The translations under genes were made by a program, and so were the position numbers. Under the pieces are notes generated by a model. The model did not search any database, was not told the DNA's origin, and saw nothing but the letters and a program-made list of their open reading frames with translations. From positions 20,818,501 through 20,882,500 of the forward strand of contig CATIUR010000001.1 of NCBI GenBank assembly GCA_949592205.1: a DNA stretch of 64,000 nt, given 5' to 3'. This stretch comes from Helichrysum umbraculigerum (taxonomy: Eukaryota; Streptophyta; Magnoliopsida; Asterales; Asteraceae). Shown here in pieces: positions 1 to 11,765 of the stretch (position 1 is the stretch's first letter; each line of letters starts with the position of its first letter).

Positions 1-6
1 ATGTAG

Positions 7-1454
7 TCTTATCAAGAGATTACGGATTTGGTCAAGTCGGGATTATTCAAATGGGGAGGTGATGCACACGCGTTCGATAAGGATGAGCCTTATATTGAAC
101 TTGTCACATCTCCTAATAACCCTAATGGTGTGATCCGTGGACCAGTGGTGAACCGTGATGGTGGGATCCTGGTGCATGATCTTGCGTACTATTGGCCTCA
201 ATACACTCCCATTACTTCAAAATTAGATCATGATATCATGCTTTTTACCGCCTCCAAGTGCACTGGCCATGCTGGTTCGCGAATTGGGTGAGCCTTTTTT
301 TTGTTGTTGTTGTAATGTTTCAAATCTATTTTAAAATTGGTAAAGCTATTAAGTAAATGTCAAGATCTATATTTGATCATGGGCTAAATTTGGAAAAACA
401 AAATACGATTAATGTATATGGAAAACTTAACGATTGCTATAAGGGTAATGGTTATCAAATCTGATACGGAGTAATAGTTCTATTGCACATTTGTATCAAT
501 ATTATCTATTTTACCCTTTCATATTTATGTGGAGAAAATGATCTAAATGGTCTAATATATATATCCTTTTCGGGTTGAATTAATAACCAGATGGGCACTT
601 GTGAAAGACAAGGACGTGGCGAAGAAGATAACAAAGTTCATGGAAGTGAGCTCGATTGGGGTATCAAAAGAATCACAACTTCGAGTTGCCAAGATCTTGC
701 AAGTTGTCGCTGATGGATGCAAACGTTTTGGATCGCTTGATGGCGATAACTTCTTTGAATGTGGACGAAAATTGCTGAAGGAAAGATGGGAAATTTTAAG
801 GGAAACTGTGAAAAAGACCCAAATGTTTACTCTACCAAAATACGCTGATCAGCATTGCAACTATTTTGGAGATGTTACTCAAGCATATCCAGGTAATTAA
901 ATTAAATTACTAAATATAGTAATATTTGACTTTTGATGATCACATGGTTTTTTCAAAACTAAAGAGACATCTTTGAAACATGCAAAATATAAAATTTAAT
1001 TAAAAATGTAAACATAATTTAAGTACGATGGAAAGGTTAAGATGAAAATTTTATGTGTTAATTTTTGATTAATTTGTTTATTTATTAAATAAATTGATAT
1101 TGAATTGAAATTTCTATGACAGCTTTTGCATGGATAAAATGCAATGAGGATTGTGAGAAGCTATTTAGAGATCACAAGATTTTAACAAGGACAGGGAAGA
1201 AATTCGGGTCGGATCCTGGGTACGTTAGGGTCAGTATGTTGAGCCGAGAAGAGGATTTTAATCTGTTTATTGATAGGCTTTCCATGATTCGAAGCTTCAA
1301 AAGTGGCGATGAAAACGCAAACAGGTGTGGGAATTGGATTGGTAACGAGGATGGAAATGGTAATGGGAATGGGAATGGAAATGAAATCGAGAATGTTGGG
1401 GATGGAAAAGAGAATGTTAATGTGAATGGGAATCGAAATGTAAATGTGAATTAA
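7..1454 (+). CDS. Tryptophan aminotransferase-related / alliinase-type PLP enzyme, 3' three exons (5' truncated by window)
   Basis: Exons 7-287, 591-892 and 1123-1454 join in frame through GT-AG introns to give 304 residues plus a TAA stop. Seen motifs are TSPNNPNG, HDLAYYWPQYTP and TASKCTGHAGSR, whose Lys (codon 256-258) sits where the family has its PLP Schiff-base lysine. Near the end is VRVSMLSREEDF, the conserved C-terminal motif. By family knowledge these are fold-type I PLP enzymes (TAA1/TAR and alliin lyases); TAA1-type members convert tryptophan to indole-3-pyruvate for auxin synthesis. TAR3/4-like versus alliinase-like cannot be settled without the N-terminus. An in-frame TAG lies at 4-6, but ATGTAG also reads as an intron 3' end, so I start the exon at 7. 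Odd: the last 40 or so residues form an Asn/Gly-rich tail. The gene converges on the AP-1 mu gene downstream. Confidence 0.88.
1318..1451 (+). repeat. Degenerate hexamer (GGNAAT-type) run coding an Asn/Gly-rich tail
   Basis: The last part of the TAR-like reading frame is a degenerate run of 6-base units (AATGGG/AATGGA/GTGAAT type) that translates as GN, EN and VN dipeptides. The frame stays open to TAA at 1452-1454. It lies after the conserved VRVSML motif, so it looks like a microsatellite expansion that extended the C-terminus. Confidence 0.7.
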
Positions 1455-2730
1455 TGGGAATCTTTGATTAAGCTTCATTGATACATAATAAATACATAAA
1501 AATATATGGGATTAAAGCTGGTTTAGATCCAAAATATGAGGTGTTTGACCAGTGAGCCACCCTTTTTATAAATTTAAGTATTACCTAATCTCATGTTTCA
1601 GTTAAATTTTATGAATTTATGGAAAGTCAATGACATATGGTGTTATGCAAACTGTTGAGTGTGTGTGTGTGATAATCAACATTTCTTAGTTTGGTACTTT
1701 CATCAGCACTAAACTTATGTTTTGGTAGCTAAAAAGATCGCGAGGTTAGTTAAATATGTAGATATAAGGTGTAATTTGAAAAACTTGTACGACGAATGAT
1801 TGGTTAACGGCACATAGAATATGTGTTGTTAATAGCACGTATAATACAATAAAAACTGGAATACGAACGTAGTACAAAATTGCTCCTTTAAATCTCATGA
1901 GAAGTTGTTAGTTTACTTTATCAATTGATAATAAGTAGTCATGAGAAGATATGGTAAATAAAATCAATCTCAATATATTTTCAATGATGATTACTAGTGA
2001 GGTTTTGCACATCATAATGCAACAGATCACTCTTGTTGATTATGGACCAACATAAAAGCATGTTACACATTTTAAAAGGAAAAAATAGATATTATTCTTC
2101 ACTGCATTATTACAAATTATTGATTATTTGATATGTTAAATCATACAATATCATGCTATAGGATTTTTTTTTATTTAAGAACTAAACAAATTATTGGATT
2201 CGGTTCACTTGTACTAACTACTAACTAAATCAATTGACTGTTAGTTTCATATATAAACTCAGAAATTATACATATTATTACGTTGATTTTATAAAACTTA
2301 TAAAATTAGGCCAATATATCATATTCATTTCTCATACTTATTAAAACCATATTTTATTGGCCATGGTGGAAAGTGGAAACACAATGACTCTTTTTGCAAA
2401 TCAAGGTAAAACCGACCCTTTGGAGCTCCTCACTGACCGGTTCCACAATCAACATGATAGAGGTAAATTGCGTCATCCGTGGTTGAAGAAATATGAGAGT
2501 GGGGATTGAACCCACAACCTCCCCAGTTATATATCAATTCCTATTGTATAAGATCCGTGGATGCTTTAACAAAAGCCATAAGCCATAAAGGATTGATGTA
2601 CATAGTAGTTACATATATTTGCTTCAAACAATTACACAACAAAACAAAGTTTTGTAGAAATATTTCACAACTTACAACTTCCTTTACTAGACGACGAAAC
2701 AACGAATGTGACAACAAATATAAAAACTGG
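1455..2730. other. AT-rich interval between two convergent genes
   Basis: No coding region is supported here. A short T-arm-like hairpin (GTGGG, seven-base loop, CCCAC on the minus strand, about 2493-2512) was seen but has no convincing box A partner. Confidence 0.6.
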
Positions 2731-2840
2731 AGCAACACACCTGATCCATATATGAGCTATTCTCGTTTATCCGCAATCACAAGTCAGCAACACACCTGAT
2801 CCATATATGAGCTATTCTCGTTTATCCGCAATCACAAGTC
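2731..2840. repeat. Perfect 55-bp tandem duplication next to the AP-1 mu stop codon
   Basis: Bases 2731-2785 and 2786-2840 are identical over all 55 positions and directly abutting. The pair lies about 40 bases beyond the AP-1 mu stop codon on the minus strand, so it is probably in that gene's 3' UTR. Complete identity points to a recent duplication. Confidence 0.9.
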
Positions 2841-2877
2841 TCGAAATCGAATACAAAACAGTTGTTAGCAATGGCTC

Positions 2878-5800
2878 TCAAGCAAGTCGTAGTTCATATT
2901 CGCCTGCCATTGTTATATATCGCACCCATGGAAGAGCCTGATAACCACTTTTTTCAATGATCTTTAGGTAACGAACCTGCAAAACCAAAGATGATTGATA
3001 TCTGTTTGTTAGTGGCGCATTGAAGCAATACGAGAATACCCAGTACTTTTCTAAGTTTATAAGTTCTTGTATTAATTTTTTACTTAATATTGTATTTTAA
3101 TTATCTTACTCACTTTACAGTTGCAATTGATACACGGAAAATAACTTGTCTATATCTGTGTTATGTTAATAGCCTGTGAAGATATACATATATAGAATCA
3201 GTTTTTCTATGCTGAAAAATATAAAATTTCAATAATGAGTACTGCCTATAAGAAATGACAGGACAGTATTCTTGTTGATTAGCTAGGTAATACCAGGTTT
3301 AGATTACATATTATTTAAATTTGAGCAACACGGTTAATATCATATCATAGACTATCAGATAATCACCAGTTTGACTCGTTCAAGGTATAACATAACCCAT
3401 ATCGGCAGAGAAGAATTCACAAGTAATCGTGTCTAAATTCCGACATCTAGGAAAGACTGTATAACAAAACGAAAGAGAAGAGTTCACCTGTATTCCTGAA
3501 ACTGTGAAATATGGTATCTCGAATTTAACACGGATAGGAGCTTTTCTCTCGGGAACTGCTTCTTCGTCCGTTATGCTAGGAAGACTAAACTCTGCTCTTA
3601 ACATGTACTCCTGAAAAGTTAATAGCAGCTTATCGTTATTAATGACATGAACAATAATTGGGTATATGGCAATCTTAAGGATTTCATATTTGTTAATGGC
3701 CGTAAGATCTGGGGGAAAAAATTATTACCTTACCGCCTGGAAATGATTTTATTTTCCAGCATAGTGCGTCGCTTTCTGGTGCATAGACGGCTGATCCCAT
3801 GGAAGTCCGAATATTCGGGTTGATAGCATCAGCCGGAACTGGCAATTCAATTTCAACGTTTGTTGCAGTGCTGCAAAGTCAAATTAATCTCATTAGAAAG
3901 AATTACCATCAATATGTTTATAAGAGGATCTCATGTTTGATATCTACTAGCTTTAACTACCTGGGGTGACCTTGCTATTCCAAAAAGAATAGTTTAACAG
4001 AGGTGCAAAATGGGAGGGTCAGATGGAATTAGTAACGGATTGGATGGGTTTAAAGCGAAACTGGTAATTTTTTGTACGGGTCAAAATAGGTCGCGTTAGG
4101 TGACACGGAACATCTCCACTTTCCCAGGTTTTTTTTTAATTATTAGCATCTGAAGTATGATACAATTACTTTGTTACAAGAAGTACTAATCCAAATTTTG
4201 AATAAAGAGATGTAGAGGGTTGTATGTAAAAACAGATACACCTTGGGTGACTTTCGACCCATTCCATCCATTTGACATTTTTCTTCTTTAACTTAAATTA
4301 TTTGACCAGGTACCCAACTAACCCATTAGAGATATAATGTAACCAAATCGTAAAATTAAAAAGAATATACCTACGCTCCTTGAATTGCCCCCGGGCTTTA
4401 ACCATTATTTCCACACGGCTTCTAGAATGTCTTTCGATTTGAGCTTCGACCCATATAAGAGGCTTTACCTGAAATAAACCTTCAATTAGCTTTTTTCCTT
4501 ATTTACTAATATAAGTGTAAACAAAAAAATAATAGAGACGGAGGGGAATTTTAAGAGCTAACCTGAGTACTAAGCCGATATGTCATTAGGTCGAAGGCCC
4601 CATCAGGAGGTACAAATGATATCGTCCGATCATTTTCAAAGCGAGCCAAGCGCACACATCTACACCAAGTTCGTACATTGGCTGAAGATAATTAACAGAA
4701 ATGATAACAAAAGGAAAACAATAATATATAGTATACACATGTAACATGAGTAATATCTGTGGGACAGTCTAATGGAGACCCACTCAATGAACAATTATGT
4801 GTTTAAGCCACATGTTGGAACTAGAGGCGGTGATTTTGACCCATTTACTTATGAGTTACGAATGGATCGATTCGGGTCATGTTGCATTTCTGACGGGTAA
4901 AACGCGTAAAGTAATAAATCGCTTAAAAGGAAACGTCTTTTCAATGCATCGAACATCCTATATCATTGTACTGTATAATAACTAGCCTATTAGTGAAATA
5001 ATATACCTTCTGTGATCATATTTGACAAACCAACCAATTTTATATAAAAAAAAAGGATCAAATTTTGGACAAAATAGTGGTTCGGACTCCGGCTCAAACT
5101 AACCCAACACAACATATTTTGACCCGAACCTGTTTTTCCGTGTCACCCAAGCAGTCATAGCTTCAGTGAGGTAGAACATTCAAAAGCACTATTCGTTGTG
5201 TAAATCACTAATGCCATTTTCCCTTGATACAATTGTGTGTTTCCACACACAACTTTGCTAATAATAAAGAATTAATGTTTCTAAGGACACTGCTAGCAAA
5301 ATTTGAAATTTTTAACATGAAGATGGGAAAAACATTTGAGGCAGAAAACTTACTGGTGGAACTTAATGTCATCCAAGTCAATGGCTTTTCCTTTAGCAGT
5401 CCGGCCTTGTGCCTCCAGTAAAACTCTATCATTTAGCCCAAGCTTACACTCAGGCATACCACTGTAAGCAATAAAGACATAATTGTATGATATTAATCTA
5501 TTCAAGGCCACAACGGTACAATCGAGAAGAATAAATAGTAATATGGCTATACGTATCTTAATACTTAACCAGCCTTAGGTTCAATTGTTTATTTCAACAC
5601 AGGGTACTCAATTTACCTTATTCCTCAATTTGAATATATGCCAAAAACTCTCCACAACATTCATAATGAAGATCGGTGATTTAAAGATGCATATTATTGT
5701 TGAAACTATCAGCTTTAAGGAGGGCAAGATTCAAAATATCCACTTAGAGCATCTTGACTGTTAGCCTATGTAATACGCTAAATGCACTCATGATGAATTG

Positions 5801-6315
5801 ATGATATAGTCCAAAGAAGCCAACACATTTGGACAAACGACGAGCAAATTGGAGGTGAAATAAACGTCAAAACTGAACGGATAAGTGTCCCGAAATTGAC
5901 AGTCTGTTTGGTTATGAATTAGATTTAAATTACATGTTTTATTTTTACGAATATATGTGAATTTTCTTTAAGTTGGGAGAGCATGCTCAATCAAGTTCAA
6001 TTTCTTGGAATAAATCACTTTTGCGTGTATAACATCACAAGTGCTTTCAAATTCAGTTAGTGATTATTCAAACTTGTACAGTTGAGAGGTACATAATAGA
6101 AAAGAGAACAAGACAGCACAAAATGAAATATTTCCAGCAATTTCTTACAGTAACTAAGATATATAGAGAGACAAAATAAAGACAGAATTTAGCTCACCTC
6201 AAATAAGTTCGCATTTTAAGTGCTCCAACAACTTCTGACCGAACTATTTGTCCGTTACTGTTGACCAGTATATTCACATTCTCCACAACATCCAAAAATA
6301 CCTGAACAAGACACA

Positions 6316-6346
<31 letters not shown>

Positions 6347-7512
6347 CCAACAACTTTACAATCTGATCACATTAATCACCGAGCCAAATCCAAAATCAAT
6401 ACCTACTTCATTCTTTTTGTAATGTATTCCTTCACTACGCCAAGACACAGCATTTGTCACAGCCATGGGAGGCCTCTGTGAAACTTCCATCCTATATGCA
6501 TCAGTCTTTATAAACTCACTAAGAATAGTAGCTTCAGTGTATTGCGGATAACCAAAATCCATCATTTCGTCAAGCAACTCATACTGCATGACATCATAAA
6601 GCAATAAGTGAACTTGTTTCCTTCCAATTGTGCGAAAAATATCACTAAATATTCATACCACTACAACAAAGTTATCTCTAAGTGATTCCTCTTCCAACTC
6701 CTCAAAGTAATGCTTAAATACCTGTTATCAATAACAACAATATTCTGGTAAATACCTAAATCATGGTATCGAAACCACCATAACATGTGATGTCACATAT
6801 CTAATGGTACCAAATGTAAAATCTGTAATATATAATTCAACTACTACACTTACATCAACTACACGGTGTAAAAACAATAGAAGACTAGCAGCATTACAGT
6901 TCTGCCTCGTAGCAGTCATTAGATATACATTGTTATGTTGTATGAACATATACGTTACACCATTATCATGTACAACTGGATCTTGTGAATCCGAATCACC
7001 CTGAAATTCATCAAAAAATCATTAGTCCACAACACAAGTCATAAACATTACTCGTTTGACCTAATCCTAATTTTAATTTTGTAACCTCAATATAACAACA
7101 GCTATTATAACAATATATATACATACATAGGAGAGCGTCCTAATAAGAACTAAAATATATATATATATAAGATAATTAGAACTAAACTAGAACACTCATT
7201 TTCAGATGCATATTCAAAAATTAGATGCAATGCGCCTGAAATAGATGCATATACATCCAACTTTTATTTGATATGCATAATTAACCTACTTAATGAGCTA
7301 AATGTTGTATTATTCTTACCAAATAGAGTTCTAAATAAGATAATTAAGATGAAAATATAATGACAAAAGGAAAATAAGTAAACCTCTTTTTCAATAAATT
7401 TGGTAAAAAAACGTTCGGCTTGAACTGCAGATACGTCACCACGATAATCGCGCCACACCAGAACACGGCCTTTGATGTCGAGAAGGAACAGCGCAGAGGC
7501 CGCCCCTGCCAT
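2878..7512 (-). CDS. AP1M: AP-1 clathrin adaptor complex subunit mu, complete, 11 exons
   Basis: Exons in transcript order are 7512-7384, 7000-6854, 6721-6659, 6583-6407, 6301-6198, 5461-5354, 4659-4563, 4468-4371, 3870-3729, 3610-3488 and 2976-2878. All introns are GT-AG and the phases fit at every junction, giving 428 codons plus TGA, the usual length for plant AP-1 mu. Translation starts MAGAASALFLLDIKGRVLVW, followed by an N-terminal longin-like half, then the mu-homology domain (about 165-427) with RPPMAVTNAVSWRSEG and a C-terminus in GEYELRLA. The complex sorts cargo with tyrosine motifs at the trans-Golgi/early endosome. Asp176 (FLDV) and Trp413 (LPWVRY) align with the family's cargo-pocket residues. 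The ATG at 7510-7512 is chosen because it gives the conserved N-terminus. No lesion was found, so the gene looks functional. Confidence 0.96.
6311..6346. repeat. (AC)n-(A)n simple repeat in an AP-1 mu intron
   Basis: About nine AC dinucleotides run into a poly-A tract within the intron between exons 4 and 5 of the AP-1 mu gene. Confidence 0.9.
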
Positions 7513-7811
7513 CAATCAAATGGATCAGATCCGTTTTTGTTAATTGGATCCGAATTAAGATCTGGTTTCTAATCGATCGGTTTGTGAATTGTAATTGAAT
7601 GAAGTATTTATTGTTGTAAGGGATCAAATTGATGTTCTGTATCTGCGTTGTGCCCTAATTTGAAATGAATTCGAGGTGGTTGCGGTTGATCTGTGTGCCT
7701 GTTGAGAAACAAAATTAAGCTGGTGATCATCATGATGATGATGACGTCAGCTCAGTCAGGCACTCAGGCTGTAAGAAGCCAGGGCTGCTGGATTGATGAA
7801 TCTGGTAATTT

Positions 7812-7839
7812 AGCCCAGTAAGCTCATGGTCCAAGCCCA
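7812..7839 (-). promoter_or_regulatory. Two TGGGCT site II (TCP-type) elements upstream of AP1M
   Basis: On the coding strand of AP1M, TGGGCT occurs at 7812-7817 and 7834-7839, about 300 bases before the start codon. TGGGCY site II elements bind TCP factors and are frequent in promoters of housekeeping plant genes. The function here is inferred from motif and position only. Confidence 0.45.
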
Positions 7840-7882
7840 TTTTTCTATTTTAGGGATTCAAAGGCTTTTTGTGCATTATGGA

Positions 7883-9025
7883 TAGGGATGTTCAAAAATA
7901 TCCGTATCCGAACCCGTTACCCGATAATCCGAAAATCCGATCCGAATTTATCCGAAAATTCGGATATCCGAAAATTCGGATACCCGAATTTCGGATAACC
8001 GATTTTTCGGATTCGGATTCGGATGCCAATTTTCAGAAAAATCGGATACTTCGGATACCCGAAATCCGAAAGTTCAACTTTTGTTTTTATTATTATTTTA
8101 TTCGTGAGGTTATAATAATTTGATGCAGCTTTCTATTTCCATATTTCGATAACTTTTTTTTAACTTTTAGTCATGTAAGTCCCACCTGTTTCCTTATCTC
8201 TCTCAACACAACCAAACATCCCTAAAGAAATTCCCAAATTACTTCTCTTTCTTTCTGAAACCCCCACGTCACCCCAAAATCCGGCCACAATTAAATTCCG
8301 ACCATCTCCATCTCCATAACTTCCAGCCGATGACTACCAACCCAAGAGTAGACTAAACTGCCACCACCTTCAAATAAAATACCATAATCAACCGCCACCA
8401 TCTCTGGGTACGATTGGATCAGCCGTCTCTTGTTAAATCCGATCAGATCCCGTTAACTGCTGTCACCGAATACTCTCTGAACCACCGTCGACAACGGTGG
8501 TCTGTGGAACCCTTGCCATCGTCAGATCTGCATTTTCGAAATCGCCGGAATAGATGCTAGTTTTATATATTTTCGAATCGCTTGTCACACATGTGTTTGA
8601 ATCCATATCATTCTGTTGGGAATCATCGTAATCGGTGAATTTTTATAGTATATATTTGTAATTCTTTCATTTTTTTGAAGTTTTGATGTTCACGTTTTTT
8701 AAGTATGAAGAACATATCTGCTTCAGTTTTCATTTGTTCCGGACCTTTGATTTTGCTTTAATCTAAGACTTTGATTTGATTTTGTGTTTGAGGCTCATAT
8801 TTGTTATGCTGTTATTGTTTGATTTCAGTGATTTTGGAGATTAGAATATATAAAAGAAACAAAGAAAGAATTTCGGATAATCGGATACCCGACTTCGGAT
8901 ACCCGAATTTCGGATATCCGAAATTTCGGATTCGGATTTCGGATAGTGAAATCAGGTATCCGAAATTTCGGATATCCGAAATTCGGATATCCGAAAATTC
9001 GGATATCCGACTTTGAACAGGCCTA
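7883..9025. mobile_element. Non-autonomous hAT transposon, 1143 bp, with 8-bp target duplication
   Basis: The flanks carry an identical 8-bp duplication, ATTATGGA (7875-7882 and 9026-9033). Termini are imperfect inverted repeats TAGGGATGTTCAAA and TAGGCCTGTTCAAA (from the opposite strand). Both subterminal regions (about 7900-8075 and 8870-9010) are packed with CGGATATCCGA-type units, as expected for transposase-binding repeats. The middle (about 8100-8860) has no transposase and looks like promoter or 5'-UTR sequence of an unidentified gene. The exact duplication suggests a recent insertion upstream of AP1M. Confidence 0.9.
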
Positions 9026-9033
9026 ATTATGGA

Positions 9034-10252
9034 TATTAATGGTTAATGGTTAAAACAGTTTTTTTTTTAAGGCAACTGTACGTCTGTACACTACTTATCT
9101 TACGAGTTGGATATTTACAAACTGCCTTTCATGAGGCTTGAATCGTCAACCAGGTTGATAAGTTACTCACATATCGTTAGACCATAAACCATTTGGTGTA
9201 AACCAAAAATATTGATGTATAATAATCATTACACTCGATTATTGCAGTGTACATATCAATTTTGATGTTTGTACGGACCTCTTCTTTTTATATCACTCAT
9301 CAACATACTTCATTAACCATATATAAAATTATTCGATTTACTTGTATGATTCTAAAATTGTGTAAACTTGTAGCAATAAATAACTTTGAAAGTAATATCC
9401 ATAAGATATGTCATCAATACTTAATAGTGTCTACTTTTATATATGTGTATATCATATAACTCTTACGAGTCGAGTTACATGTTAGAATTTATGATTTCGA
9501 GTTGGTGAGGCATAACTCATCAACATAAGTCGTAACTCGTGTATGAATGAAATTTAATTTATTTCACTTATATATTGATAGGATAGTGGAAGTATATGAC
9601 TAATTTTTATGCCTTATTAAAATACGTATATAGAAAATGTAACTGGTACATACGGTTAAGTGACAATTACACCCGGCAATCTAGACCCAATTAAAAAAAA
9701 ATGGGTTGTTTGGGTCCTCTTCTTGACGTGCCAGGTTGATAATCAACTGCCTGGATAGACAACTACGGGTTCACTGGATCTCAAAATTCATTTCTCAAAT
9801 ATTATGAATGGGTCTAAACGGGTCTTGCGCGGGTTCTTAAAAGTCACCCAATATTCCAAGTTTCTGATACAAGAAGAGTTGAAATAAACCAGAAAAAATT
9901 GTTGATCACCATTTCCGACCAAAAACCACCGTCAAACACCAAAAAAAAAGTGAAAATTAAAATATTTCTTTTACCTCTTTTTTCTCTCTATTTTTTCCAA
10001 AGCACTTACTTTATAAGTTATCACCGATCGAAATTATCATTGCCGCTAGAATCTAGTGCAAACGTCATTTTATTTTTATATAAATAAATAGAGAGAGAGA
10101 TGAGTTTTTTTAGATTGTGAGTGGTTTGTATTTACTGTTTTGCAGAGCACAAGGTTTTGTAGGTGAGATCTTTTAGATTGATTTAATAAATCATTTTCTA
10201 ATAAATAAAATAGAAAAGTAAATGGTACTCCGTAATAACATACTAGTAATAG
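9034..10252. other. Intergenic, AT-rich, no gene seen
   Basis: No conserved protein or spliceable exon was recognised. A stretch near 9690-9850 has scattered GGGTC/GGGTT words like hAT subterminal repeats, but no ends were found. Confidence 0.5.
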
Positions 10253-10261
10253 TAATACTTA

Positions 10262-10985
10262 GGGTTTATGGACCAGATCGCCAACGTACTTTACTTTTTG
10301 TCCCAATGTCACCAATGAACCGGTTTTATTACCAACGTCGACACCAAACTTTTTACTTTTGTCTTAATGTCACCAACGAACTAATTTTATTACCAATGTC
10401 GACAACGAACTTGTTAAATATGTTTTGAGGTCACCAAAATACTTTTTTTAATGAGCTACGTTTTGAATTTGTTGATGTGGTGTTGCCATGCATTTCATTT
10501 ATGTGACCAGGCTTCCATGTAAGCTAAACATATACACGTATGGTTAACTTCATCTTCTCCGACCGACTAACATGTAATTTTGGGTTACGTTTTTGATAAA
10601 TAAAAAAAAAGTAGTAATTGCGTTTAGATTCACTGGAAAAGTGGTGATTATCGTAAAGCAATCAAAAATTACATGTTATTCGATATGAGAAGAAGAATTA
10701 ACCATACATGTACAAGTTTAGCTTACGTGGAAGCCTGGTCACATAAATGAAATGCATGGCAACACCACATCAACAAATTCAAAACGTAGCTCGTTAAAAA
10801 AAAGGTATTTTGGAGACCTCAAAACATATTTAACAAGTTCGTTGTCGACATTGGTAATAAAATTAGTTCGTTGGTGACATTGAGACAAAAGTAAAAAGTT
10901 TGGTGTCGACCTTGGTAATAAAACCGGTTCATTGGTGACATTGGGACAAAAAGTAAAGTACGTTGGCGATCTGGTCCATAAACCC
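10262..10985. mobile_element. Mutator-type foldback MITE with about 330-bp inverted arms and 9-bp target duplication
   Basis: The two halves are near-perfect inverted repeats: the left arm starts GGGTTTATGGACCAGATCGC and the right arm ends with its reverse complement. Flanking 9-bp direct repeats TAATACTTA lie at 10253-10261 and 10986-10994. The 9-bp duplication and GGG terminus fit Mutator-like elements. The centre (about 10580-10660) is the only unpaired part. There is no coding capacity, so it must have been moved by a transposase made elsewhere. Confidence 0.88.
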
Positions 10986-10992
10986 TAATACT

Positions 10993-10996
<4 letters not shown>

Positions 10997-11029
<33 letters not shown>
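10997..11029. repeat. (TA)n microsatellite
   Basis: An uninterrupted AT dinucleotide run directly follows the right target duplication of the foldback element. Confidence 0.9.
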
Positions 11030-11033
<4 letters not shown>

Positions 11034-11178
11034 GATAATTACGTATTTAACAGTAACACTATATTACATATACTACTTACAGTTATTTTCAATTTATAAT
11101 TTATACTTTATTCTATTATTAAAGTGAAAAAAAATAGAAAGTGAACTTCACATATTCAAGGAAATTGCAACAATAATT

Positions 11179-11318
11179 AGTGACTTGACCCGACCCGACC
11201 CAACCCGGGTTTTGACCCAATCCGTTCGACCCAATTTAAAAAATGACCCATCGGACCCATGACCCATTTCAACCCAAACCCGATTCGACCCGTGACCCAC
11301 CCCGACCCGTTTGTCATG
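11179..11318. repeat. GACCC-rich subterminal-type repeat cluster
   Basis: About 15 copies of GACCC/AACCC words lie within 140 bases. This matches the subterminal arrays of hAT elements such as the one at 12671-13314, but no terminal inverted repeat or target duplication was found. Probably one end of a decayed element. Confidence 0.45.
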
Positions 11319-11765
11319 AGAAAATTTAAAAACTTACGTGTCAAAAAATGAATTCTGTAGAAATAAATTTAGACATTTTTTAGTGCTATTTAGCATTACT
11401 CTTTCGTGGATAAACGTAATAAGTATTTCGCATTGAGGATAAACATAATGCTTATTTCGTCGCTGCTTGTGCTGGTATCTGGCTATCTCTCATTACTATT
11501 AACCCTGTTTTGGTTAATAAATTGAGTAGGTAGATTTGTTGAGTCATATGTAGCGTAAAATTGATAGTAGCCCAACTAACATATTTGTGCCATTACATAT
11601 ACCACAGACACTCTACAAACACATGTATTTGTGAATTGTGATGTACACATAAAAATAAAAATATACTGTATAATTTAACAATACAAAACTGATAAAACCC
11701 AACAGATATAATAAAAATCTCACAATTAATCAGTACGATAGCAATGTACTAACGAGTAACGAGTT

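Noticed and set aside
2490..2515. T-arm-like hairpin with a box-B-like GGTTCAATCCC on the minus strand
   Set aside because: No box A at a suitable distance, no cloverleaf and no terminator, so not called as a tRNA or SINE.
4010..5165. GGGTCA/TGACCC-rich segments in two AP1M introns that are partly inverted copies of each other
   Set aside because: They look like decayed transposon pieces, but no termini or duplications could be fixed.
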